Positions 1 to 10,850 of a stretch of DNA of 64,000 nucleotides are shown one piece after another. The position numbers and the translations under genes are program-made. The DNA comes from Eonycteris spelaea (taxonomy: Eukaryota; Chordata; Mammalia; Chiroptera; Pteropodidae), in contig PUFA01000057.1 in assembly GCA_003508835.1 (NCBI GenBank), forward strand, positions 8,320,501-8,384,500, read 5' to 3'. The notes beneath the pieces were generated by a model. The model saw only the letters and a list, made by a program, of their open reading frames with translations. It was not told the DNA's origin and ran no database searches. Every line of letters begins with the position of its first letter. The stretch's first letter is position 1.

Positions 1-739
1 ATTTCAATTTAAAAAGAAGCTGGATTTGTTTTATTCCTCCCTGCAAGTCCTTCCCTTGAACTAAGAGGCTATCCATTGATTCTGACCAGATTCGTTTGAA
101 CTTCATTTTTAGCCTTAGCATTCTCCATAGGAATTTTCAGAAAGGCTTATTCTTTCTAAACAATTCTTGTGCATTGCTCTTACAAAAGGCTGAGTGAACC
201 TTTTGGTGTACAGAATTTTAAAGTCATGTGAAAGAGAATACAAACCATTGTTTGCATTAAGATGAAAAGAGATATGCTTAATTTCTTCAGACTAGCTCAG
301 AGCTACAATTGGATGTCAACAGAAACAATGAGCCTAATTGAAAGACTAAAAGTGTGTATGGAGGCACACCTTAGAAATTAGAAATAGAGTCAAGAATTTT
401 AGTTTGCTTACGGAACATGCAAGTATGTGTTGAAAATATCCAGGAGCAAAAATAAAGAAATGGTAGGGAGACAGCTAGATTGAAAAGTTGTATCTGTGGA
501 ACAACAATCACTAGGACCTAAGTTTGTAGGAAAATGAGTTCTTTTCGTCCACCACTGCCATTTTCCTAGCAAATGAACGAGAGACCTGGAGCAGCAGAAG
601 CACACAGTTATACAGCTGACCTGAGCAAACAGCTCATTCCCTGGGGGAATAAAAAGTTCTCATCTTTCTCTGTGCCCAGAGGTGGGAGGCAGTGGCAGGG
701 ACATATTGGGCCTCAGCTTTCTCTCTCAGCCTTCTCTCC

Positions 740-1018
740 TCATCCTTCCCCATCCTCTTGTGTACCCTTCTGTGTCTGCTTCCCATATGCCCATGCAGGA
801 ACATTCTGCCTTCTCAGGACATTATCTGAAAATGCATTTATAGAGACGGGTGTGTACTTTAGTGGGATGTGTCACCCTTCTAGACTCTTGCACTGGCTTT
901 TCCCTCTCATCAGGAAAGTTGTGCTTTGCTTTCTCCACCTGGAAATATTTTATTGATACTTCTAAATCCAGCTCAGTTATCATTTTCTCCAAGAAGCCTT
1001 CCTTGATTTCCCTGCTGT
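740..1018 (+). repeat. L2 LINE 3' fragment, left half
   Basis: The run of short-pyrimidine text typical of the L2 3' end is visible, including the diagnostic AGAAGCCTTCCTTGATTTCC near 990-1010. It breaks off near 1018 and resumes near 1205, so it was split by the LTR fragment between. Boundaries are approximate. Confidence 0.5.
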
Positions 1019-1204
1019 CCTAGACCAGCCAAACCTCAGCTAATTCCACAGCTTCCTAGCAGAGTCCAGAAGAGCTACCTAGCTCAGCACAGCCTAAACT
1101 GTTGATCCACAGAATCACAAAAGTAGATGAATGCTTGCTCTTTTAATTCACTAAATTTTGGATTGGTTTTGTTACCTAGCAATAGCTTCCTGATATACTA
1201 TGAT
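1019..1204 (+). repeat. MLT1-like MaLR LTR 3' fragment nested in L2
   Basis: The 3' end of an ERVL-MaLR LTR is recognisable from the order 'cacagaatcac', 'cactaaattttgg', 'ttgttacctagcaatagc' and 'ctgatatac' (about 1110-1200), the usual end of MLT1 LTRs. It is non-coding and 5' truncated. It sits inside an L2 element, so it is the younger of the two. Confidence 0.55.
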
Positions 1205-1370
1205 ACATATCGTAAGTACTGCATTTTATTTGTTTACATGGCTGTCTCCTGACCCAATGAAAATTTCTTAAATTGAGGAATCAGCCCTCATTCTTACCTT
1301 AGCACTTAGGCTAATGCTTGGTAGATGGTAGATGTTCACTATGTATATGTTGAACTGAAATTCTTGAATT
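1205..1370 (+). repeat. L2 LINE 3' fragment, right half
   Basis: This resumes the L2 interrupted at 1018. It shows the decayed L2 tail: 'ttagcactt..aatgcttggtagatggtagatg' followed by 'tgttgaactgaa', a degenerate form of the usual tail that ends in TGTTGAATGAATG. Confidence 0.5.
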
Positions 1371-4329
1371 AAGCTCTATGATGAAGTTTTGATAGTAGAA
1401 TTTCAGGCATCAGGATACTGAATGGGTTATCCTAATGCCCTTAGAATCACTCCACATATCCAACTCCCTTTTCCACTAACAAGTTGCTAGAATGTTGAGT
1501 TTCAAACAAACTTTTATTTTCCAGAGTTGCTTCTCTAGCTGGGGAAATGACTCTATGACTTGGTAACTCTTTGCATTATATTTGTAAGTTGCTTCTATAG
1601 AAATAGGGCAAATTTCAGTCTACTTCCAGGATATTAAATGCAAAATATTTAAAGACTGTGGCTAAATATCAACTGTTCATGCGTCTTTGATAAACCACAT
1701 GTCCTAATCTATGGTATGGGATGGAAAGAGAGGGACGGCCTGAAGTCCTCTTTAAGCAAGTAACGTTCAGACAGATGATACTTCATACATTCTCCACAAA
1801 CCCTCCTCTTATTTTTTTAAAGAAGTGAAAACAACCAGTAATACAACATTTTCCATTTAAACAGAAATCTCAGGAGAATAAACTTATCACCAATCATTTC
1901 ATATATTTCTCTGATTTATTGCCTGATTATTAAGGTCTTCAAATTCTATATTATAAACATATACATATATGCATTTTATGTTTAACATATGGAGAAGCAT
2001 TTTTGTCCTCAGATGCCTATAGGAAAATGCCATTGTTTCTGAAGGACGATATTTAACAGGAAAGAATGCCTTCCATCACTTTTGAACTTGAGTTTTTTCA
2101 AAACCTTTGAGGCTATACCTCTATTTTACTCCATTACAAGTGGGTCTTTCATGGGGATATAAAAGCTGAAATGATTAGGCAGCTAGATGTTAAGTCAATG
2201 AGTTTTTTTCAAGAGATACATATGTAATGTAGTAGAAATTTATGCTTTTAGAAAATTGCCAGTCAGGTAATTGATTCTGCAAACCATTTCCTTGACATAG
2301 ATTTGCTTCATTTCTCACTTTTGCTCTGTGCTCACCCCAGAGAGGTTATTTTTCCAGTTTGTGGCAAACACTGTATTGAAGATGATGCCTGAAGTGCTAA
2401 GTAGCTGAAACATAACAGACAGGATTCAGTTAGTGTGCTGCAGAGGCACTAAACCCTTGACACTACTCTCTAGGTCAGGAGGAGGGATGCGGAGCCATTT
2501 AAGGTAGTCTTGGTACACATGCTAGCATGGCCTGTATTGGGGATCGATAAATCACTGTGTCTCTGAAAAGCAGTCAAAGGACCTACCTTGCCAATGTTTG
2601 TGTGTTGCATCACAGCAATCATATCATTAATGATTTTGTGAGCTACTACTTGTTTGGGCTGTTATTTAATTAAAAAGAAGTGAATTAATCACCTTTATCA
2701 AATTCTAAGATGCTATCAATTATATGGTAAACCTTTATTTTATGTACCATTAAGGAAAAAACATGACCAATTAAACTGTGACACAATGTCTAAAGGGAGT
2801 TCTGAACAGACTATGAATTAGTCATATAAGTCTTATTGCTTTCACATTTCTTTTACCTATACAGAGGAGAGGCAGTTTACATTCCTTCCAATTGTATTGT
2901 TTGCTGTGTGATGGGGAAAAAATAACTTTTGCATGTGTCTCAGTAACGAAATGTAACATGGCTTCATCTACTTGTGGTTATCTGTCATCATTCATTTGCC
3001 TCCTCTAAAGCACTCAATTGTTGCATTGCAAGAAAATATGAAATTATAGCCACTCCTCCAATGACTAATATTTGCTTCACTAATATCAAATTTGCACCCT
3101 GCTGCTCAGTTTAGCGGCCTTTATGGGAACTAAATAAATGTTCATTTCAATGCCAAATCATGCTGTAATCTTTTTGAAGACATTTTCAGCAGCAGCTAAA
3201 CTCAATACATGTTGTCCATAATGCACATCAGTCTCCGAAGTGATGACGATGAACAGCCATGAGCAAGTCACCCACGTACAGGAAAAAGACAACTATGCCA
3301 CTGCCTGGCTGACTGCAATGGTTAAGATGACATTGACTGTGAGACTGATCTCAGGGATGCTAACATGTGAAAAAAAAGGGCGCATCCTAGAATTGACGAA
3401 ATTCAGCAAAGTCCCCTTGACTAAATTTCCGATACTTTTTTTTTCTAATATAAATGTGTAAGAATGGTTGCAAGTGAGTGTCATAGGATGACAATAATTT
3501 TAACTTCTTAAAACATTTGCAAAATAACGATAATAGCCAGACAGTGACTATGGGTATATGAAGGATCGGAACAGATGGAGTTGATAAGAGAAAATATAAG
3601 GAAAATACACATTAGAGAAGTTTACTCATTGAATCATAGATGCTTAAGGAACTACAGTAAAGCCTCTAGTTGCCCCCAATATCCGTTTCTTCTTTTAGCC
3701 TTAGTAATGAGACCTCAATTTTATTCAAAGCAGCAATACATTCAACTAAGAGCATATATTCCCCACCTCTCTTGCATCTGGCAAGTTCATCTGACTCAGT
3801 TTTGGCACCTGAGAAGTAGAAGTAGTTAGAATGCACTTGTGGAAAGGCTGCTTAAAGGAGGTGACTCAGGTGGGAGGAAAGTTCATCTATTCTTTCCTCC
3901 TCTTTTCTCCCTTCTTTTCTGGAAGAGACTATGTCTGGTTTCCAGCAGCCATTGTGGTTCATCCTGGAGGATGGAAGGCTTGCACTAGGATGGGGAGTAA
4001 GGGAGGTAGAAGTTCAAGCCTTTGATAAGTTTAGGCATTGCCTCAATATCCTGGGCTACATGTTTGAGCTTACTTTCGCATAAGACAGAAATGATCTTTT
4101 ATCCTATTTAAACTACTGTTTTCTGTTCTTTGCAGCCAAAGCCAACCCTAATTGATAAAGAGCTCTCTTCAGCTAGGATTCAATCTGTGTGGGACAATAC
4201 CACAAGAAATCTATTAAGCTCCTACTGTTTCCTGGGATAATGTAAAAAATGTAAAGGAATTAAAGGCATCAATAGTTCTTTAAGAAATAAAAATTTTTCA
4301 TGGATAGTATTACTAATAATTTTGCAGAG

Positions 4330-4445
4330 GCAAATTAGTGCTTCATTCATTTCCTAAACATTTAATGATTGCCTAGAGTGTGCCTGGACAATGTGGGAAT
4401 GCTACAGTGAGAAGATCATGAAATAACCACAGCCCACTCTGCCCA
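4330..4445 (-). repeat. L2 LINE 3' end fragment (reverse)
   Basis: The text 'cattcatttcctaaacattt', then 'tgcctagagtgtgcctgg', is a degenerate reverse complement of the L2 3' terminus. The assignment rests on that string only. Confidence 0.4.
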
Positions 4446-5324
4446 CATTGCACAGTTTTGAATATGTTGCTTCCCATGTTATGAAAGCAAGCCAAAAAGT
4501 GTCCTTGAGTCATCATTGCTCTCAGCAGATATTACAGATGAAACAGTGTGCATTTTTCTGAAGTGCTGGACCTACAGAAAGAGTTAGCAGTTTCCCCATT
4601 CTCCAACAAAGAGGAAAGTTGAGAGAATCCTTCATAAAATGAGGCTCAAAACCATAGCATCTTTTGACAGCCTTCTCATGCTCTGCTGGGACAGAGGCAA
4701 GGGAATCCTGTCATAATTTTGAACTCTTTAATTATTTTAACAAAAAGGCTTTCAAAGTTGCATTTTGTACCTGTGGAAGAGATTTCCAACTTACTGTTCT
4801 TTTTTAAGTGTCTTTATCCCCCTCCTTTATTTATTTGGTAAATATTGCAATACTTTGCCCCCAAAAGGGCAATTTGTGAATTTTGAAACTGACACTAATA
4901 TTTATAGCACTGTCAATCTGTCATCATTTGTTCTGATCAAATTGGGAAACAGAGGGCTATTCAAAAAGAAAAAAGAATGAAAAAGCATATGTAAAAATTA
5001 CATTTTTAAAGCAAAAATAGGCTTATTAAGAATTTCAGAAATTCTATTACTAATGGCTTTGAATTTCTCCGTCTTCCATTTTCCTTGCATGGACAGAGCT
5101 CCCTTTGAAGTCTTTGGAAGCTTTCTGTAAGAAAGAAATACATATACATGGGTGTGGAGCTGAAAATTGAGCTCATTGTTTTGCCCTTTTAAAATGTTTT
5201 TCCAAGATTTGCCTTTCATATTGCAGATGGGAGAGAGGATGTGCAATTTTACCTTGTGTAACATCATTGCCTGAAAAGCTCAAAGTATTTGTAGACTTTT
5301 TTAAATGAATGGTCCCATGTTTGC

Positions 5325-5460
5325 CTGCTGAGGAAGGCAGAGGTTTGTGTAATTTACTTCCATTTTACACCTGAGGGAACTGATATTTAAGGAAATGAGG
5401 TTCAGAATTTCAACCAGTAGCAGAATTAAGCTAATGATGCCCAGTCTAATGATCCTGGAG
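5325..5460 (-). repeat. MIR SINE fragment (reverse)
   Basis: The reverse complement of the MIR core is visible: 'cattttacacctgagggaac' followed by 'gaaatgaggttcagaatttc' and 'agcagaattaag'. The copy is old and degraded, and boundaries are approximate. Confidence 0.45.
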
Positions 5461-7967
5461 GTTGAGCATGACTTCCAAACGAAATAATGATGTTAGAAAA
5501 AACTTAACCATAGATACTGTCATGTTCCATTTTAGTATAAACCTTGCATTTATTATATGGGATCATTTGTATTTATTTGACTGCTTTTTAGTTTACTGGC
5601 CTATTATAACTTTAATAACTTCTGATTTTGGACCTGTTGTTGAAATTGAACTTCGATAAGTTTTTGCAGTCATTCTAACTCATTCTAAGTGCATAAGAGA
5701 AACCAAACCAGATGTGGAAACACAGAACTCAGGTCTATGTGTATCAAATAAAATTATATTTTGATCACTTTTTGTGCTCATAGAACAGTTAACAAACATG
5801 TATAAACTGAAAACTATGCATTTTGAGGTTTCTTAATGAATATATGTGAGTCATGGCATAAACTCAACTGAGCATGTTTAAAATGTCATTAAAAAAGAAA
5901 AAAAATAATCCTAATTAGTTCTAGTGATATCTAAGTCATTTGTTTGGTTACTTCAGCAACTGAAAAACAACCAACAGAAAAAATTAAATTGGTAGAAATT
6001 ATGTCAACATCCTTTAAGAAGGCTCATGAAACGTAAAATCAATGTGGCTATTCTTTCACCATTTATTAAATGTCCAAAATAATTGCAGGAATAATTCAGA
6101 TTAAACAAAACAAAAACAAAATAAAACAAGTGCCTCAAAAAACAAAGATGTAGTTCTTGACCTCAAGAAGCAAATAGATGGCAGCAAACAAAACAAATAG
6201 GTTAATAAAAGTGACTAAAACCTCACCAATGGCTCACTCACTCACATGTACAGTCTTCTGTTTCACAAGTTCATAGGAAATTACAAATAGTTTAAAACTT
6301 AAACATACGTTCATTTCTATTTCCTATTTTCATCTCAACAACCCTCTCCCCCCACCTGACCTCTGTTGTCTTTTCCCTTTGAATCCTCCACTCTCCGTCG
6401 TCCTCCCCTACCTCATGCTCAGCTCTAGAATTTCCTAACACATATCCCATATTATCATGTTTTATTCTCCTTAGATAGGGATGGGACTTAAAGTTTCTAT
6501 TTTAAACTCATTCTGAGACTCATCATCAATTTTAAAGAATATTTCTTTTAGCCTTGAAAGTTCATCTTACATACCATGATGTATGGTTTATTCCTTCTTG
6601 CTAGAATATATGTTGATTTCTACCTTTAAAATCATCCCTTTGTCTAAAAATGCTAACAAGTGTCATTAGAAAAATAGAATTATAAATGTTTGAAAGTCTC
6701 CACTCAACACTGGTATGGTATGTAGCTAAATAGCTTACAGAGCTCCTCTGTTTTATTTTGAAATAATTTACTATCACAAGGCACATATAATCTCTGCCTA
6801 TAAGATATGAGTCGCTAGATAAAACTTTTATTTTTACTTTAATAATAAGGGAATCAAAAATAAAAACCCAAAACAGGATCTCCAGTGCATGGGGCATTTT
6901 TGGTAGGTGTTCAGACCAAGAAGAGGAGGCTTGCGCTGGCCCCAGAGGGCTCGGAGGGTCTTCCATATCTGCTTTTCTTTACCACAAAAACCTATAGTTT
7001 AAAGGAACATAAAGTAAAGAAATATTCTGCTTTCTTTTCAAAAATGGCTTGTGCTTCCTGTTTATGGGCAAAATAAATTCTTCGTAAAGCAGCAGAAGTA
7101 ATCTTCATTTGTAGTGTCACTGAAAAACATTTCCATGCTGGAAAGAATTTTTTTCAAGATATTTAAAAAATCATCTATCCTAACAAAATAAAAATGTGTT
7201 TTGTTTTTTTTTTCAGGTCACTTCATCATACCTGATGATGAATATGTTTTTAATTAAAGCCTGGGCACAAAATTGGGTTTACTGAGAGTCATTGTGATGC
7301 CGATCATTCCCCTGAGACACCCACCATCATTGGTACCGATGCTAACTCTTGACGCCCTGAGGCCACTTTGTGTATTCAGTGGTTAGAAAGGTGATTTCTG
7401 AGGCCTGGCAGCTGTTAGTGTTAAAGCTATTGTGTGGGAAACAAAAGCCATTCTGTTCTGTTCTCCAGCCGCCTTTGTATCATTGATACAAGAACTGTTT
7501 CATAAATGGGGTATGATTCTTTACCAGGGAATTTCATTACTGCCTGTGTTTCAATGTCAGCATACACTCTGGACAGCAGGGGAGTGTCTAAACATAGCTC
7601 CTATGGAAGGAATCTTGGGTTCTAACCTCTGTTAAGATGCTTGTACTTTAATTCTGTTAATTAGGCCTGCAATTAGATGCCATCATACCAACATCTACGC
7701 TTCCTATCTTCTTTTCGCCAAGCCACCAGACCCAAAGCTGTCTAGAGGGAATTTGCTCCCAGCCTGCTTGTCTTGGAAATTAATCAGAACACAGTACACA
7801 ATAGCACCCACTCGTACCAGCATTAACTAGTTTCTTTGCAGAATTCCTTATTCATCTATCCTGGAAAATTCTCGTACAGCAGACCAGAGGGACATTTATT
7901 TGAAGATCAGACAGTTTTCACCCAAACAGTATATTCGTTATTGTCATTTAGAAAGAATATCAGTTTA

Positions 7968-8030
7968 CAAGGTTTTCAGTTGCATATTAAAGAAAAAACT
8001 TCCAAGGTTTTCAATTGCATATTAAAGAAA
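7968..8030. repeat. 35-bp tandem duplication
   Basis: A 28-base unit at 7968-7995 recurs at 8003-8030 with one substitution (CAGTTG against CAATTG), a period of 35 bases. Such close identity suggests a fairly recent local duplication. No function is apparent. Confidence 0.85.
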
Positions 8031-8049
8031 TAAACTGGCCTAAACAATC

Positions 8050-8492
8050 ATGGAAATGTGGTGGGATGTGTCATTTTCCCCAAACTGTCCCTGTCTCCTG
8101 GGCTATGCCCTTGCTATGCAAGTTGGAGGTTCCTTTCACCACAGATGAGTCTCCTTCCCTACCTCATGGAAGTTGGGCTCAGCCACATGACTTGTGCTTT
8201 GACCAGGCTGAAGAAATATTGCTTCCTCTCACTTTTTACACTTATTCACTCCCATAGCCATGAGAAGAACACATCCCAGTTATCTCTCATCAAAAAGGTT
8301 AGACAGATGTGAAGCCAATCTGGAATCTGCAGGTTGGAGCCAAACCCAGTCGAGTCCAGTCTACATAAACCTACTTCCAAATGACTCAGCATTGCATGAG
8401 TGAGAATAGATGACAATTTCTTTAAGCCAATGCTTAATTATTTGGGGTGGTTTGTTATGTAGCACTATCGTAGTAATAGCTACCTGATATTT
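8050..8492 (+). repeat. MaLR/MLT1-like solo LTR
   Basis: The LTR is recognised by its order of blocks: 'cctcatggaagttgggctca', 'agccacatgacttgtgcttt', then the 3' end 'ggggtggtttgttatgtagc' and 'tagtaatagctacctgatat'. It has no coding potential. The 5' boundary is uncertain. Confidence 0.55.
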
Positions 8493-9644
8493 CTTGCTCA
8501 TATAACTGAAGAGTCCAAAGGTAGCATGGGCTTCAGGTTGTGTTTGAAAGGAATTCCTGTTCTATTTGTCTATGATTTTGGGAAGGCTTCTAAGAATGGT
8601 TTCCCTCTTGGTAGTATGACTATATCATTTCAGGCTTCATATCTGTACCCAATACTATCTGGAAGCAAGAGGTTTCTCTTCAGCTGTCATACAGAAAACT
8701 CAGCCTTCTCTATGATTAGGCCAAAGTAAATCACATGTCTATCATGGGCCAATTGTTGAGCAAGGAGGGTAGGATTATTTGACTTGGTTTATGTCAATCA
8801 GAGTCCTCTCTTAAAAATGGGAGTGGGCCCAATCTCTTCCAAAATCAGTGGTGTGCTCCATTAAAGGTGAGAGTGGGCTAGAACAGATGCTGAGCAGCAC
8901 CAGCAGAGGTAATTTACAGAGAGACACTAAAATCCCAAACTTTGTTTTGAATTTCTATTTATAAATTATTTTGTTCAAGACTTTTTTTTTTTGCCTCCGT
9001 GTTGCTAAGCTGGCTAGAGCTAGAGAGAGGGTTTTATCTTCCATAGCTCACTTGTTACCTGATAAATGGCAAAGCATGTGTCCGCACCCATGCCACCTGG
9101 GGCACTGGAAGTCAGGGACCCAGCTTTACATAGAACTTTACCATTAGCTCACTGGACTTTTCAACTCCTGGTGTCTCAGGATTGTAAGAAAATTAAAAAT
9201 AGTTTTGGCCTCCTAGATTTGGAAATCTCTGACCTAGAGGATGAGTTAATGCTGATGTAATAAGAATTTAACCGAGTCGTGTGAATTGATAAGGATGTCA
9301 TTCCACTGACATCTGGCTTCCATTGTTTCTCATGAGAAGTTAGCTGTATTCATAGTAAGCATCAAGTAAAAATGTGTTGAAATAATAAATTTAAAAATAG
9401 AACAAGAACAGAAGTGTTCTTTCAAGAATATCCCACCACTTCTTTGTAAAACCTTCTTTGGTACATTTAATATCCACTCCACCTACCCCTCAAGCTTCTG
9501 TAGGAACATAAATCAAAACAAACTATCAATCCAGGTAATTTTTGCAAACACGGATATTAAAGTGATCACCAGTTACTTTCTGTGCTTCTAAGAGTCCTCC
9601 CTGAACAACCCTTATCATCTAACATGTTTTGTCATTCAAGTGTG

Positions 9645-9770
9645 TTTATATGTCATTCTGCAAATATTACTGAACACCTACTATGCACAAGGTACTGTGT
9701 TAAATAGAGTGAAGGATCCAGAATTGGATAAAAGAAACTACTTGACTTCAAGTACTCAATTATTAATCTA
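9645..9770 (-). repeat. L2 LINE 3' end fragment (reverse)
   Basis: The sequence 'caaatattactgaacaccta' then 'ctatgcacaaggtactgtg' is the reverse complement of the L2 tail. It is a short relic about 400 bases upstream of the first CFAP61 exon. Confidence 0.55.
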
Positions 9771-10176
9771 ATTGTTGTTCGAGGTTTCGGGGAAACCTCG
9801 GATGGCAGGATAGACTGGAAACTTTCATGAAACAAGATTCTCAGGGAGCAACTTTTTTTCTTATAGATTATTTACCTTATTGTCTCTAATCATAAAGGGG
9901 CTCAGTTCTGTTTGAAATATTTGTCGCATCAAGGCAAAAATTATCTAAACCAAAAATTTTTGTGAACCAGCATAGACACTAGGTATACTCCCATATTCTT
10001 ACATTAATATTTAAAAAACAACTTCCCATAAATTTCACATGGCTGTGCATGGGCACTCTTCACTTTGATGTACTGATAATGTCCTGGTTAAGTAATTCCA
10101 CATAACTGCCAGTTTGAACATGTATACTGAGCTACGTTTTTCTCAACTCCCTCTATCTCTTTGATTTTTATTCCAG

Positions 10177-10305
10177 TTGAGCTATGCCTTGAATCATACA
10201 ACAGAAAGCTAACGCTGGAACCTAAATAACTGTCAATGCCAGGATTGTTGTAGTTGGTGCATCCAATGTGGGGATTTCCTTTCTGGAGACACTGGTGTTT
10301 TTTTG
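10177..10305 (+). CDS. CFAP61: CFAP61 exon with two 1-nt deletions; carries the GASxxG dinucleotide-binding motif
   Basis: The acceptor TTCCAG (10171-10176) follows a pyrimidine-rich tract, and the donor is TG|GTAAGT after 10305. The frame starts in phase 0 as LSYALNHT, reads NRKLTLEPK one frame over, and then ITVNARIVVVGAS, which runs on through NVGISFLETLVFF to the donor. Joining these blocks needs one extra base near 10198-10202 (ACAAC) and one near 10224-10226 (AAA). The exon would then be 131 nt, ending with two bases (TG) that pair with the C opening the next exon, as the phase chain requires. As written the frame stops at TAA 10210-10212. GASNVG is the first-Rossmann phosphate-binding loop (G-x-S-x-x-G). 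The CFAP61 call rests on my recall of the family and on phase agreement with six downstream exons. Whether the deletions are real or errors cannot be decided here. Confidence 0.85.
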
Positions 10306-10452
10306 GTAAGTTGTTGTTTACTTTCTTCACTTGTTTTTTACAGGAGCTTTCTCCTCCTCACCTGAGAGGGTCCCTTGAAAGAAACAGACATGAGTTTGTT
10401 TGTCACCCACACACCTTGCCTATGTGGTTGAATGGATCAGTGGAATGTCTAG

Positions 10453-10660
10453 ACTGAGGTTAGCAAACAACTAGCTCCTGGGTCAAATCTGGCTTTCCAC
10501 CTTGTTTTTGGAAATATAAAGCTTTACTGGGAACACAGCCACACTTACTTAATTTATGTGTTGCCCGTGACTGTTTTCTTGATGCACAGCACGATTTAGG
10601 CCTTCTGTGCCTAAAGTATGTACCCCCCGACCCTTTCCATAGAACTCTGCCAACCCCTGT
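10453..10660 (-). mobile_element. MER58-like hAT-Charlie non-autonomous transposon (reverse)
   Basis: Reading + strand, 'gaggttagcaaacaacta', 'gggtcaaatctggctttcca', 'ctgggaacacagccacactt' and 'aactctgccaacccctg' form the reverse of a familiar short mammalian element, complete with its terminal CCAACCCCTG. It is related to the copy at 40610-40845. The family name is from memory. Confidence 0.65.
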
Positions 10661-10669
10661 ACCTTGTTA

Positions 10670-10850
10670 GTGTTTCCTATATTGACCAGACCATAGGCAT
10701 CACGTGGAACTTCTGTTAAAGTTGTAGCTTTTTCTAGACCCCACACCAGATGTACTGAATCAGAAACTCCCAGGGAGGGTTCTGGGAACCTGTATGTTAA
10801 CAGGTGCTCCATACAATCAACTGGTTTGGAAACCACTTTTGACGTTATGC
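10670..10850. mobile_element. MER5/MER20-type hAT-Charlie MITE
   Basis: Blocks 'aggcatcacgtggaacttct', 'ccacaccagatgtactgaat', 'cagaaactcccagggagggt' and 'tggtttggaaaccactttt' match the common MER5A/MER20 design. It abuts the MER58-like element. Confidence 0.6.

Larger units (their letters stand above)
1..10176 (+). other. CFAP61: CFAP61 intron, 3' part (upstream exon lies outside the window)
   Basis: No convincing coding exon was found here by reading both strands. The first recognisable CFAP61 exon starts after the TTCCAG acceptor at 10171-10176 in phase 0, so the preceding exon must end on a codon boundary upstream of base 1. The stretch is AT-rich and holds L2, MaLR LTR and MIR relics listed separately. 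Open frames at 573-956, 3240-3461, 3575-3829 and 6601-6966 show no family resemblance and no paired splice sites. Intron assignment is inferred from the exon chain to the right. Confidence 0.8.

Noticed and set aside
7217..7280. Strong-looking acceptor (long T run then CAG at 7214-7216) followed by a short open frame
   Set aside because: The frame closes within 20 codons, there is no donor, and no CFAP61 text. Likely a cryptic site.
10241..10242. Alternative acceptor CCAG at 10239-10242 that would skip both frameshifts
   Set aside because: It has no pyrimidine tract. It would open the exon with one spare base, while the upstream exon must end in phase 0, so it would not restore the frame. 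It would also discard the conserved LTLEPK and ITVNAR text.
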